Shown: in pieces, positions 34,979 through 45,130 of the stretch
Layout of the letters: each line of letters starts with the position of its first letter
Numbering within the stretch: the first letter of the stretch is position 1
Assembly (NCBI RefSeq): GCF_000316195.1
Contig: NZ_JH994110.1
Span: forward strand, 62,001-126,000
Direction: 5' to 3'
From: Brachyspira hampsonii 30446
Lineage (GTDB): Bacteria; Spirochaetota; Brachyspiria; Brachyspirales; Brachyspiraceae
DNA length: 64,000 bases
Notes under the pieces: model-generated
The model's input: the letters and a program-made list of their open reading frames with translations, nothing else
Told to the model about the DNA's origin: nothing
Database searches by the model: none
Position numbers and translations under genes: made by a program

Positions 34979-37375
34979 TTATAATTCTATTACAGAATTT
35001 AATTTATTAATAAAATCTTCAAGCCATAATTTATTCTTCTTGTTTTCAGCTATAAATTTTTCTACCTGTTCCTTTGAAGAAGTCATATTTTTCAAAGAAT
35101 CAATCTTTTTTGAAACTACAATTTCAAGCTCATCAATCTGTGATAAAAACTTCTGCTTTATTTCATTTACAAGTTCTTCATTTGCATATTTCTCTATTCT
35201 AACACATTCTTTCTGTACATTATCAAATATTTTTGTTAATATATCATTATTATACTCTAATATATCAAATTTATCAGTAATACTTATATTAATAAAAGGA
35301 ATTATACCAATTTTTTTGAAACTTACACCCTTGCCTTTGATATGCTTATCCATACCAGAACGAATATCATTAATTGAAGAATCAAATAAATCATTAAACT
35401 GGAAATCAGATTTATCTCTTTCAAATCCATCTATATCGATTTCTTCTAATAAAGAATTTATTTCTTTTCTGTATTCATCTATCATAGTATTTGAAAACTC
35501 TATTATATCAGAATATATTTGAGATTCAATTTCCGCAGAAAAGCTTATTAATATCTCTTTTACTATTTCTTCAAATCTTCTCACATATTCTTCACCTTTT
35601 GACTTACTTACAATATATGGATCATTATTTCCTGCCAAAGCCCCAAAAATACCGCCTATACCTAATGCTGCTCCCACTGCTGCTAATGGAGCGAAAGCAA
35701 GTGCAGCAGGTATAGCAGCTAAAGCCGGTATGGCAGCTGCTGCTTTAGCTAAAGTAGGTAAAGGTTTACCAACAATAGATTCAACAATATAATTCACTTC
35801 ATTATACAATCTATCTCCAACATCTCCAACTATTCTATTTAATTCATTATTTATTTTTTTAGATATATCAAGTTCCTCTATCCTTTTTTTATATTCTTTT
35901 CCTCTATTGCCGTCTGCAATCTGCTTACTTACATAAGCTATTTTTTCATTAAACTCTTTAAGTTTAGCCTCATTGCCTGCAAGAACATCAGCAATATTAT
36001 TTTCCATATTTCTTTCTCTAATATAACCAATGAAAGTATTTACACCTTTTGATATTTTCTCAGCCATTGCATACTTTTCTAAATAATCATTTATAGCAAT
36101 CTCAACAGCAGGTATTCCTGAATGAACTAATAAAGTATCAAACTCATCTTCGGCATGATTTAACATTGCATTTATTTTATCATGTCCGCTCTTTGAAAGT
36201 GCCGCATATTTGGAAAGATGAAGTTCATCAAATTCTTCACAAGATTCTTTAAATTCATATAAGTACCTTTCTTGTTTTGATGTAGGTTTATAATTATTTT
36301 TTATAAGCCTTGCAGTTAAAGCAGTTCTAGCAGATACTAAATATATATTAGGATTTACTATTCCATGACTTTTTAAATATGAAACAACATCATTATATAC
36401 TTTTTTTATGGACTCTCCAGCTTCTAAATCAAATGTATCTAATTTATTTACTACAAATAAAAATCTGTCTTTTGCCTGTTTGCCCGCCTTCTCCATTGCC
36501 TTTGAAACTGAAGATAAAAGTAAATTATCATCATTGGTAGAAAGCTGTGTAGCATTAAGTACATATAATACTAAAGGATCTGCTTCATTTATAACTTTAT
36601 ATGTTTTTTCTTTATGCCTTTCATCTCTTGAATTATTTGGTCCAGGTGTGTCAAGAAGAACAAGCTCCAAATTATGAGATGATACAAATGGAATATCTGT
36701 TTTTATATCTATATATGATACTTTTTCATTATCATTAAACTCACTCATATCATTCACTGTAACATTAGAAACTTCATCAATTATAATATTTTCATCAGCA
36801 TCTCTACATATAACAGAAGTACCTTCCATACCGTCTACATCTCTAATTCTTGCTATTGTAGCAGTACAGGCCAAATTCTTTGAAGGCATTAATTCTCTGC
36901 CCAAAAATGCATTTAAAAGGGTAGATTTTCCGCTGCTCATAGTAGCTATTACAGCAAGTTCAAATTCCTTTCCTATAGCTTCATTGAACTGCTCAGTAAC
37001 TTTTTCTTCTTTTAATTCTTCAAAAGGACTAGTAGTTATCATGTAGCCAAATAGCTCTTTTAACTCTTTTAATCTGTCATCTACAGAACGCACTTGTTCA
37101 TGTACTAAATTAATATTTGTATTATTAACTTTGTTAAAATTATCAACCTCAAGCTGTAAATCCTCATAATCTAGTATACTACCTTTAAAAGTTAAATTAA
37201 AGTTATCATTAATCTCTTCATAAAGTATAGCAATTAATTGATCAAGCCAAAACTGAAGTCTCTTCTTGTTGTTTATATATTCATAAATTTTAGATTCAGG
37301 ATCAAATTTTTCTCCGTTCTCTTTTACTATAAACTCCAATGTGAAAGGATTATACTCAAAATAAATTTCTTTCAT
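34979..37375 (-). CDS. Dynamin-like GTPase A, full length with membrane segment
   Basis: A 798-aa bacterial dynamin-like protein. After a ~140-residue helical N-terminus the GTPase domain has G1 'ATMSSGKST' (144-152), G2 Thr in 'LACTATIARIRD', G3 'DTPGPNNSRDERH' (242-) and G4 'VVNKLD'. Helical stalk regions follow. Residues ~537-585 are an Ala/Gly/Leu/Ile-rich hydrophobic hairpin ('AAIPALAAIPAALAFAPLAA'), the paddle-like membrane insertion element of BDLPs. A coiled coil ends the protein. Such proteins bend or fuse membranes; examples are implicated in vesicle release (LeoABC) and phage tolerance (Bacillus DynA). Its ATG overlaps the upstream GTPase stop (TAATG). A shortened, nearly identical paralogue is at 39035-40645. 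Confidence 0.88.
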   Translation of the reverse strand: MKEIYFEYNPFTLEFIVKENGEKFDPESKIYEYINNKKRLQFWLDQLIAILYEEINDNFNLTFKGSILDYEDLQLEVDNFNKVNNTNINLVHEQVRSVDDRLKELKELFGYMITTSPFEELKEEKVTEQFNEAIGKEFELAVIATMSSGKSTLLNAFLGRELMPSKNLACTATIARIRDVDGMEGTSVICRDADENIIIDEVSNVTVNDMSEFNDNEKVSYIDIKTDIPFVSSHNLELVLLDTPGPNNSRDERHKEKTYKVINEADPLVLYVLNATQLSTNDDNLLLSSVSKAMEKAGKQAKDRFLFVVNKLDTFDLEAGESIKKVYNDVVSYLKSHGIVNPNIYLVSARTALTARLIKNNYKPTSKQERYLYEFKESCEEFDELHLSKYAALSKSGHDKINAMLNHAEDEFDTLLVHSGIPAVEIAINDYLEKYAMAEKISKGVNTFIGYIRERNMENNIADVLAGNEAKLKEFNEKIAYVSKQIADGNRGKEYKKRIEELDISKKINNELNRIVGDVGDRLYNEVNYIVESIVGKPLPTLAKAAAAIPALAAIPAALAFAPLAAVGAALGIGGIFGALAGNNDPYIVSKSKGEEYVRRFEEIVKEILISFSAEIESQIYSDIIEFSNTMIDEYRKEINSLLEEIDIDGFERDKSDFQFNDLFDSSINDIRSGMDKHIKGKGVSFKKIGIIPFINISITDKFDILEYNNDILTKIFDNVQKECVRIEKYANEELVNEIKQKFLSQIDELEIVVSKKIDSLKNMTSSKEQVEKFIAENKKNKLWLEDFINKLNSVIEL

Positions 37376-38949
37376 TATTCACTCCCATTTATTTCTTTAT
37401 TTATTATATTCCTAATTAAATTAATAGATGTCTTATTAAGCATATCATTTATTTTTTTAGTGCTGTATTTATTATTCTTTATGATAATATGTTCTTCTTC
37501 AGTGTTTATACTATTATCAATATTATAATGTAATTTATAATCCTTATAATATGAAGGAAGATTCATTTTCTCATCTTCAAAAATATTATAAAATGTATTA
37601 AAAGCTCCTCTCTCTTTAATAGTAAGCTCTTCAGATTTCAATATTTTTCTAAATACTCTTGCAGCATCAGCTGATAAAGGTATTATTATAGGAGAATCAA
37701 AACCAACATTTTCAATATCTTTTTTTACAGTATCCATTATTTCTTCTATAGTTTCTCCACTGTCAAAATCACAATCATCAATTTTATTTATCAAAAATAA
37801 TATTTTAGTGTTCTTGTTTTTATTATATGCTTCATACACATTATTCATCATAGCATAATTATCATTTGTAGTAGGATTATGAGCATTAATTAAATATATA
37901 AATAAATCTATTTTACTGCTTTCTAAAAACTGATTTGTTATATTTCCATGTTTTTCATTTCTTGAATTATTGGCTCCGGGTGTATCATGAATAACTAATA
38001 TTCCTTTTTTTGAATGTATATACTTAATATCAGTTTCTAAAAATATATGATCTATATCATCATTATTATTCCACTCTTCTATTACTTGTTTTGTGATTTC
38101 ATTTGAGAATATATAAGACTTATTATCATCTAATGAACAGCCTCCGAATATTTTATCTTCCATACTGTCATTATCACTTATAGAAGTAATTTTAGCAGTA
38201 CATGCTTCATTTTTTGAAGGTATAAAATCTTTATTTAATAATGCATTGATAAAAGTCGATTTTCCTGCACTCATAGTTGCAAATACGCCTACATTATAAA
38301 CCGGAAGAGAGATATAGTTAGTTATTATCTTCACATTCTTAAGCAAATCATCAGACAATTCTATTAGATTTTTATTATTAGAGTTTACTATCAAATTTTC
38401 TAACTGTGTTCCTAGTTCTTTAAAATTACATGTACATAAAATATCTTTTAGTTTTTCAAATAATATATTTTCTTCTTTATTTAATTTAAAATAAGTGATA
38501 AGTTTATTAATATCTTCATTTATAATATGAGTTTTAATATTTTTTCTGTCATCAATAGCTATAATCAAATACCTTATAAATAATAATTCAAATAAAAAAA
38601 ATATTCTAAAATCATATTTTTTAATACCTAAAAATGGAATTATATCAATAAGGAAATTACCAGTTTTTAATTTCTCTTTATAACCATTCAAAATGGTATT
38701 TAAATAATTATCAATCTGATTATTATTAGGAAAATTATAATCTTTAAAATTTAAATGATTAGCATAAGAATGAAGAAACAAATATAATGAACTATTTTCT
38801 GAAATATCCATGTCTTTTAAATAGTATGAGAGTAAATTAATAAAAGAAAATCTTATATTATCATTGAAATATAATAATTTTAAATTTCTAAGCGATATTC
38901 TAAAGAGCATCAACTTATTATTGAGCATAATTGAATTGATTATATTCAT
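37375..38949 (-). CDS. Dynamin-like GTPase B, divergent and without membrane segment
   Basis: A 524-aa GTPase of the dynamin_N type. Its helical N-terminal region is longer (~215 residues). The GTPase follows with G1 'ATMSAGKSTFINALLN' (~224), G2 'ACTAKITSI', G3 'HDTPGANNSRNEKHG' and G4 'INKIDDCD'. It stops ~170 residues after G4, without stalk or hydrophobic paddle. The motifs are those of its two neighbours but overall identity is low, so it is an old paralogue. Bacterial dynamins often come as unlike pairs encoded side by side, where one partner lacks its own membrane-binding part; a complex with GTPase A is therefore likely. AAGGTGG precedes the ATG. Confidence 0.82.
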   Translation of the reverse strand: MNIINSIMLNNKLMLFRISLRNLKLLYFNDNIRFSFINLLSYYLKDMDISENSSLYLFLHSYANHLNFKDYNFPNNNQIDNYLNTILNGYKEKLKTGNFLIDIIPFLGIKKYDFRIFFLFELLFIRYLIIAIDDRKNIKTHIINEDINKLITYFKLNKEENILFEKLKDILCTCNFKELGTQLENLIVNSNNKNLIELSDDLLKNVKIITNYISLPVYNVGVFATMSAGKSTFINALLNKDFIPSKNEACTAKITSISDNDSMEDKIFGGCSLDDNKSYIFSNEITKQVIEEWNNNDDIDHIFLETDIKYIHSKKGILVIHDTPGANNSRNEKHGNITNQFLESSKIDLFIYLINAHNPTTNDNYAMMNNVYEAYNKNKNTKILFLINKIDDCDFDSGETIEEIMDTVKKDIENVGFDSPIIIPLSADAARVFRKILKSEELTIKERGAFNTFYNIFEDEKMNLPSYYKDYKLHYNIDNSINTEEEHIIIKNNKYSTKKINDMLNKTSINLIRNIINKEINGSE

Positions 38950-39034
38950 AAACCACCTTAAAATAAATATCCATTATAATAACATAAAAATATAAATAAT
39001 ACAAGCTATTTTATACATTTTTACATACAAAAAA

Positions 39035-40645
39035 TTATAATTCTATTATATGTATAACTTTATTAATAAAATCATCAAGCCAAATTTTATTAATTTTAAT
39101 TTCTTTTATACGGTTTTCTATACTTTCTGCATTTCTGATAATACCTCTAAGTACATTAAGTTTTTCATAAATATCATCATATTTGTCTACTAACTTAACT
39201 TCATCTGATATTCTTCTATTAAACTCTTTAAGTTTAATCTCATTTTCTAGAAGAGATGCAGCAATATTATTTTCAATATTTCTTTCTTTAATATAACCAA
39301 TCAAAGTATTTACACCTTTTCTTATTTTATCAACCATTATATACTTTTCTAAATAATCATTTATAGCAATTTCTACTGCAGGTACGCCTGAATGAACTAA
39401 TAATATATCTAATTCATCTTCTGCATTTTTTAGCATAACATTTATTTTATCATGTCCGCTCTTTGAAAGTGACGCATATTTGGAGAGATGAAGTTCATCA
39501 AATTCTTCACAAGATTCTTTAAATTCATATAAGTACCTTTCTTGTCTTGATGTAGGTTTATAATTATTTTTTATAAGCCTTGCAGCTAAAGCAGTTCTAG
39601 CAGATACTAAATATATATTAGGATTTACTATTCCATGACTTCTTAAATAGTCTTTTACATCTATTAATACTCTCTCTACACTTTCACCTTCAGAAGGATC
39701 AAAATTATCTAATTTATTTACTACAAACAAAAATCTGTCTTTTGCCTGTTTACCTGCCTTTTCCATTGCTCTTAAAACTGAAGATAAAAGCAAATTATCA
39801 TCATTGGTAGAAAGCTGTGTAGCATTAAGTACATATAATACTAAAGGATCTGCTTCATTTATAACTTTATATGTTTTTTCTTTATGCCTTTCATCTCTTG
39901 AGTTATTTGGTCCTGGGGTATCAATTAAAACAACATCAAAATTATGTGATGATACAAATGGAATATCTGTTTTTATATCTATATATGATACTTTTTCATT
40001 ATCATTAAACTCACTCATATCATTCACTGTAACATTAGAAACTTCATCAATTATAATATTTTCATCAGCATCTCTACATATAACAGAAGCCCCTTCCATA
40101 CCGTCTACATCTCTAATTCTTACTATTGTAGCAGTGCAGGCCAAATTCTTTGAAGGCATTAATTCTCTGCCCAAAAATGCATTTAAAAGTGTAGATTTTC
40201 CGCTGCTCATAGTAGCTACTACAGCAAGTTCAAATTCCTTTCCTATATCTTCATTGAACTGCTCAATAATTTTTTCTTCTTTTAATTCTTCAAAAGGAGT
40301 TGTATCTATCATATAGCTAAATAAATATTTTAATTCCTTTAATCTGTTACCTACAGAACGCACTTGTTCATGTACTAAATTAATATTTGTATTATTAACT
40401 TTATTAAAATTATTAACTTCAAGCAGTAAATCCTCATAATCTAGTATAGTACCTTTAAAAGTTAAATTAAAGTTATCATTAATCTCTTCATAAAGTATAG
40501 CAATTAATTGATCAAGCCAAAACTGAAGTCTCTTCTTATTGTTTATATATTCATAAATTTTAGATTCAGGATCAAATTTTTCTCCGTTCTCTTTTACTAT
40601 AAACTCCAATGTGAAAGGATTATACTCAAAATAAATTTCTTTCAT
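39035..40645 (-). CDS. Dynamin-like GTPase A', internal-deletion paralogue
   Basis: A 536-aa near-copy of the 798-aa GTPase A. The first ~470 residues match almost residue for residue, including 'ATMSSGKST', 'DTPGPNNSRDERH' and 'VVNKLD'. The match includes DNA-level identity over long stretches. The hydrophobic paddle and following ~260 residues are missing, and the protein ends with a short coiled coil and 'KIWLDDFINKVIHIIEL', matching the last residues of A ('KLWLEDFINKLNSVIEL'). So it arose by duplication and internal deletion rather than simple truncation. It keeps the full GTPase and may act as a soluble or dominant partner of A. First gene of the operon. Confidence 0.85.
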   Translation of the reverse strand: MKEIYFEYNPFTLEFIVKENGEKFDPESKIYEYINNKKRLQFWLDQLIAILYEEINDNFNLTFKGTILDYEDLLLEVNNFNKVNNTNINLVHEQVRSVGNRLKELKYLFSYMIDTTPFEELKEEKIIEQFNEDIGKEFELAVVATMSSGKSTLLNAFLGRELMPSKNLACTATIVRIRDVDGMEGASVICRDADENIIIDEVSNVTVNDMSEFNDNEKVSYIDIKTDIPFVSSHNFDVVLIDTPGPNNSRDERHKEKTYKVINEADPLVLYVLNATQLSTNDDNLLLSSVLRAMEKAGKQAKDRFLFVVNKLDNFDPSEGESVERVLIDVKDYLRSHGIVNPNIYLVSARTALAARLIKNNYKPTSRQERYLYEFKESCEEFDELHLSKYASLSKSGHDKINVMLKNAEDELDILLVHSGVPAVEIAINDYLEKYIMVDKIRKGVNTLIGYIKERNIENNIAASLLENEIKLKEFNRRISDEVKLVDKYDDIYEKLNVLRGIIRNAESIENRIKEIKINKIWLDDFINKVIHIIEL

Positions 40646-40686
40646 TATTAATACTCACAATTAAACAGTCAAAATATAGTTCAAAT

Positions 40687-40714
40687 ATTATACAATATAT
40701 ACATAAAAAATCAA
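40687..40714 (-). promoter_or_regulatory. Promoter of the dynamin/ATPase/toxin operon
   Basis: On the minus strand: TTGATT, 16-bp spacer, TATAAT. Predicted start near 40680, ~35 nt before the first GTPase gene. It lies just inside the V-ATPase terminator, so the cassette is transcribed independently. Confidence 0.7.
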
Positions 40715-40736
40715 ATAAAAAAACTCAAAATAAAAA

Positions 40737-40766
40737 ATCCGTAAGAGTATTATCACTCCTACGGAT
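40737..40766 (-). terminator. Terminator of the V-ATPase operon (copy of 29590-29619)
   Basis: 30-bp hairpin with arms ATCCGTAAGAGT / ACTCCTACGGAT, 31 bp after the atpK stop. Same as the hairpin at 29590-29619 except for one loop base, with similar A-rich DNA to its left. Confidence 0.88.
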
Positions 40767-40796
40767 TTATATTTATTTACTTTTATTAATTATTAA

Positions 40797-41285
<489 letters not shown>

Positions 41286-41322
41286 TTATTTTCTTTTTTA
41301 ATTTTATTTTTTATATAAACTA

Positions 41323-43191
41323 TTAAGCCGCTTTTTTAAGAGGCTTATACTCTTTACCGCCGCCCTCAAAACCAACATTGTTATAGAACTCTACAAATGT
41401 CAATCTCAAAGGGTGTACCAAAGCACCAAGTATGTTTAGTAAGAATATAGCAATATGACCTACTACAAGGAATACTACCATTATCACTACGCCAACACCA
41501 GGTATAGCTTTGAAACTCATACCTATTTGGTTTATTACCAATGCCAATATAGAACCAGATGCACCTAAAGCAAACAAACGAATATAAGAAAGCGTATCAC
41601 CCATTATACCAGTTGCCGCAAAGTACACACCAAGTATAGAGTTTAGTACATCAGGTTTTTTGCCTACATTAGAAAGTATTACTAAGAATACTAAACCAAC
41701 AACTATTAAAGCATAATATACAGTGCTGAATTGTTTAATCACTTCCATTTTCTGCATATCGCCCAAGAACCATAAAACAAGTCCCGGTATAAATAGAAGT
41801 TTACCAATAGCACCAAGTATATCTCCTATAGGGCTAGTTTTGATTCTGTCTATAACGCCTACTAATAAAGCAAAGCATATATGAAGAACCCCTATAAGCA
41901 ATGCTGTATTAAACGGAGTTAAGAACCAATTTTCTTTGATATCAGTAATTATCAAATACTTGCTTAAAGTTGCAAATATAGGTATTTGAGTGTTGGAAGG
42001 TATGCTTACACCGAAGAAACTTCCTCCGTTAATAATACCCATAATAACAGTACATATACCCAATGTTAGGGCAAGTATGCCGACACCTCTTAATTGTCCT
42101 TTTAATACAGTAAATAAACCAATTAGAGCCACTATAGTTAATACTATACCATAACCCGCATCACCGAAACAATAAGCAAAGAATATAGGATAGAAAACTG
42201 CTATCATAGGAGTTAAATCTATCTCAAAATAATTCGGTAATTGGAATAATTTAGTAATAAGCTCATAAGCACCTGAATATTTATTGTTTTTAAGTTCAAC
42301 AGGTACTTTATCATCTCTTGAAGGATCTTCTAATATATAAGCTATTTTTTTGCTGTCTAATAAAGATTTTACTTCGCTTTCTTTATCTTTAGGCAAATAT
42401 GCTTCTACATAAAGTATTTTACCTTCAGTACCTTCGCTAGCTATAAAACTCTCTTTAGCCTCTTCAAAATTATTTTCTATATTGAGATTATCTATTTCTT
42501 TATTAATAGCTTCTATATATACTTGATTTTTAATAATCGCTGTTTCATTATTTTCGATTTTCTTATCAAGTTCAGCTATTTTTTCATTTATCTCATCATA
42601 AGATTGACTAGGCATATTAATAATATCAAAAGGAATAGTCTCTTCACTTCCGTCTTTCTTGAAAGCAACAAAATAAAGTTTTCCAGCTTCCTCTTTAATA
42701 GGATAAGTGAATATATCTTTAACTTCAGAAAAATTAAAGTCATTATATTCTTTAGCATTAGCACTATAGAATACAACATCATATCCGATTTTTTCTTTTA
42801 AGCTATGAACTTTATCAAAACTGAAATTACCGAAAGGAGCAACTATAGCCAATTCTTTTTTACAATTATCTCTTTCAGCTCTTAACTTATCAGAAGCCTG
42901 AGAAATATTAATAACATCTTCTATTACTTCATATGCTTTTTTAGAAGTATTTTCAGCTTTAACATTGGAAACATCTTTTTTAGCCTTTTTAGCATCAGCT
43001 AGAGCATTATTAATAATAGTTTTAGCTCTTGAAGCATCATTCTTTTTAGCGGATATATTATCTATATTTTCACTAGAAACACCGCTTGCAATTTCTATAT
43101 GCACAAGCCCAAGAGATGCTAAATCATTTAAAGTTTTTTCCTTATCCTCATGAAAGACAAAGAGAGAGAGTTTCTTCATTTTTCTAATCAT
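41323..43191 (-). CDS. atpI: V-type ATP synthase subunit I (stator membrane subunit)
   Basis: A 622-aa subunit. The N-terminal ~320 residues are a soluble coiled-coil arm that links the peripheral stalks. The C-terminal ~300 residues contain about seven to eight membrane helices starting at 'MIAVFYPIFFAYCFGDAGYG'. The essential Arg facing the rotor Glu is R538 in 'LSYIRLFALGASGSILA'. It forms the ion half-channels at the ring. Its ATG overlaps the stop of subunit D by 4 bp (ATGA). Confidence 0.94.
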   Translation of the reverse strand: MIRKMKKLSLFVFHEDKEKTLNDLASLGLVHIEIASGVSSENIDNISAKKNDASRAKTIINNALADAKKAKKDVSNVKAENTSKKAYEVIEDVINISQASDKLRAERDNCKKELAIVAPFGNFSFDKVHSLKEKIGYDVVFYSANAKEYNDFNFSEVKDIFTYPIKEEAGKLYFVAFKKDGSEETIPFDIINMPSQSYDEINEKIAELDKKIENNETAIIKNQVYIEAINKEIDNLNIENNFEEAKESFIASEGTEGKILYVEAYLPKDKESEVKSLLDSKKIAYILEDPSRDDKVPVELKNNKYSGAYELITKLFQLPNYFEIDLTPMIAVFYPIFFAYCFGDAGYGIVLTIVALIGLFTVLKGQLRGVGILALTLGICTVIMGIINGGSFFGVSIPSNTQIPIFATLSKYLIITDIKENWFLTPFNTALLIGVLHICFALLVGVIDRIKTSPIGDILGAIGKLLFIPGLVLWFLGDMQKMEVIKQFSTVYYALIVVGLVFLVILSNVGKKPDVLNSILGVYFAATGIMGDTLSYIRLFALGASGSILALVINQIGMSFKAIPGVGVVIMVVFLVVGHIAIFLLNILGALVHPLRLTFVEFYNNVGFEGGGKEYKPLKKAA

Positions 43192-43787
43192 AAAGACGCC
43201 TCCTTAGCTCTGTTTCTTTCTTTAACTATTTTTTGAGAAGACTTACTTAAATTATCTTCGTCTTCCATATACCTTTTAATCTTGATTATAGCAGTTTTAT
43301 ATTCTGGGATTTGAACTTTCTCATAAAGGTTAACTTTCTGAGTAGTTTTTTTCCTAGCATAAGCTAAAGCATTAAGTCTAGCCTCAGTCATTTCAATTTT
43401 TACCTGAATAGTCATAAGGCGTTCAAACATGCTGATAGCAAGTCTAATCCAAGAAGGCATATTAAAAAGGCTGACATTTTCGATAGCGAAGTCTATATCA
43501 GATAGTATAGAAACTTTAACACCCGCAATGTTTTTTAATTCTGAATTGATTTTTTTGATTTTTACTATCTCTGGGAAATCAGTCCAAAATCCATTGTAGT
43601 TTTGATTTTCTTTAACTAATTTTTGATATTCTTCTTTAAGTAATTCAATCTCAGCGGTAATCTTTCTCACCTCAAGACGAAGAGCTGCCTCTTTACTTTT
43701 CAAAGTAGGCAATGCTTTCTCACGAATAGTAAGCTGACGTCTTAGGTTTTGAAGAGCCGTTTTATTGTATTGAAACTTTAATGCCAT
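43188..43787 (-). CDS. atpD: V-type ATP synthase subunit D (central shaft)
   Basis: A 199-aa, mostly helical coiled-coil protein of normal length. 'KFQYNKTALQNLRRQLTIRE' at the N-terminus and 'EMTEARLNALAYARKKTTQK' near the C-terminal helix are typical of the V-ATPase D shaft that turns inside the A3B3 head. It starts 20 bp after subunit B. No subunit F gene, the usual partner of D, is seen in the operon. Confidence 0.93.
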   Translation of the reverse strand: MALKFQYNKTALQNLRRQLTIREKALPTLKSKEAALRLEVRKITAEIELLKEEYQKLVKENQNYNGFWTDFPEIVKIKKINSELKNIAGVKVSILSDIDFAIENVSLFNMPSWIRLAISMFERLMTIQVKIEMTEARLNALAYARKKTTQKVNLYEKVQIPEYKTAIIKIKRYMEDEDNLSKSSQKIVKERNRAKEASL

Positions 43788-43807
43788 ATTTTTACCTACT
43801 TTTTAAA

Positions 43808-45130
43808 TTAGTTTTTCCATTTTCCAAATTGTTCTACTAAAGAATCTTTAATACCAACTTCTGCTTTACTAAAATATTTACCCATTAATTCCCAGCCTGT
43901 TTCTAACATCTCATCAATTTTGATGTTAATATCTATAGCAAGAAGTCTTTCAGAATATTCAGCAGCATATTTCAAACATCTTTCATCGTATTCTGTTAAG
44001 TCGAAACCGTTTTCTTTTTTCATTTTAGCATTAGCAGCATCAGAATAAAGACGAACCAAAGTGTTCATTACAGCAGGGTGATCTTCTCTAGTTTTCTTAC
44101 CTATAACAAGCTGTTTCAAACGAGAAAGGCTTCTGAATGGGTCGATGATTGTTTTACCTATATCAGAGTCTCTTCTTAAATAAAGCTGACCTTCAGTGAT
44201 GTAACCAGTGTTGTCCGGTACAGCATGAGTAATATCACCTTCGTTAAGAGTAGTAACAGCAATAATAGTAATAGAACCTCCGTCTGGGAACTGAGCTGCT
44301 TTTTCGTATATTTTAGCAAGGTCAGAATATAAAGAACCAGGCATAGAGTCTTTAGAAGGAATTTGGTCCATTTTGTTGGATACTATAGCCAAAGCATCGG
44401 CATAAAGAGTCATGTCTGTAAGAAGAACAAGCACTTTCTCTTTTTTCTCAACTGCGAAATATTCAGCAGCTGTACAAGCCATATCAGGAACCAAAAGTCT
44501 TTCTACAGGAGGGTCATCAGTAGTATTGATGAAACATATAATTTTATCTAAAGCTCCGGCTTCAGTAAATGTATTTTTAAATGATAAATAGTCATCGTTA
44601 GAAAGTCCCATACCGCCAAGTATGATTTTATCAGCTTCAGCTCTCAATGCTACCTGAGCAAGAACTGCGTTATAAGGCTGGTCTGGGTCTGCGAAGAACG
44701 GTATTTTCTGTCCAGTTACAAGAGTATTGTTAAGGTCAATACCAGCAATACCAGTAGCAATAAGTTCAGAAGGCTGTTTTCTTCTAACAGGGTTTACAGA
44801 AGGTCCTCCGATTTCTACCTCTTTACCTTCAACTTCAGCACCGCCGTCAATAGGCTCGCCGTAAGCATTAAAGAATCTTCCAGCAAGAAGTTCGCTTACT
44901 TTAAGTCTAGGAGGTCTTCCCAAAAATACTACTTCAGCATTAGTAGGTATGCCTTCAGTACCTTGGAAAACCTGAAGTGTAACAATATCTCCAATCATTT
45001 TTACAACCTGAGCAGGTCTTCCTGCTACAAGAGCCATCTCATCGTTACCGACATTTTCTGCTCTTAAAGATACAGTTGCTTTAGTAATCTGTACCAATTT
45101 TGTATATACTTTTTGAAATGCTTTAGGCAT
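43808..45130 (-). CDS. atpB: V-type ATP synthase subunit B (non-catalytic head subunit)
   Basis: A 440-aa regulatory head subunit. 'KLVQITKATVSLRAENVGND' opens the beta-barrel domain. 'ATGIAGIDLNNTLVTGQKIP' and 'FFADPDQPYN' are in the nucleotide domain, where a Walker A Lys is absent, as expected for a non-catalytic subunit. 'GSLYSDLAKIYEKAAQFPDG' and 'DNTGYITEGQLYLRRD' are further family blocks. Together with A it makes the hexameric head. It overlaps the end of atpA by 8 bp. Confidence 0.96.
   Translation of the reverse strand: MPKAFQKVYTKLVQITKATVSLRAENVGNDEMALVAGRPAQVVKMIGDIVTLQVFQGTEGIPTNAEVVFLGRPPRLKVSELLAGRFFNAYGEPIDGGAEVEGKEVEIGGPSVNPVRRKQPSELIATGIAGIDLNNTLVTGQKIPFFADPDQPYNAVLAQVALRAEADKIILGGMGLSNDDYLSFKNTFTEAGALDKIICFINTTDDPPVERLLVPDMACTAAEYFAVEKKEKVLVLLTDMTLYADALAIVSNKMDQIPSKDSMPGSLYSDLAKIYEKAAQFPDGGSITIIAVTTLNEGDITHAVPDNTGYITEGQLYLRRDSDIGKTIIDPFRSLSRLKQLVIGKKTREDHPAVMNTLVRLYSDAANAKMKKENGFDLTEYDERCLKYAAEYSERLLAIDINIKIDEMLETGWELMGKYFSKAEVGIKDSLVEQFGKWKN

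Noticed and set aside
39804-40316. 170-codon plus-strand ORF across the GTPase paralogue (also at 36408)
   Set aside because: It is the antisense read of the conserved GTPase domain; it appears in both paralogues only because their DNA is nearly identical.
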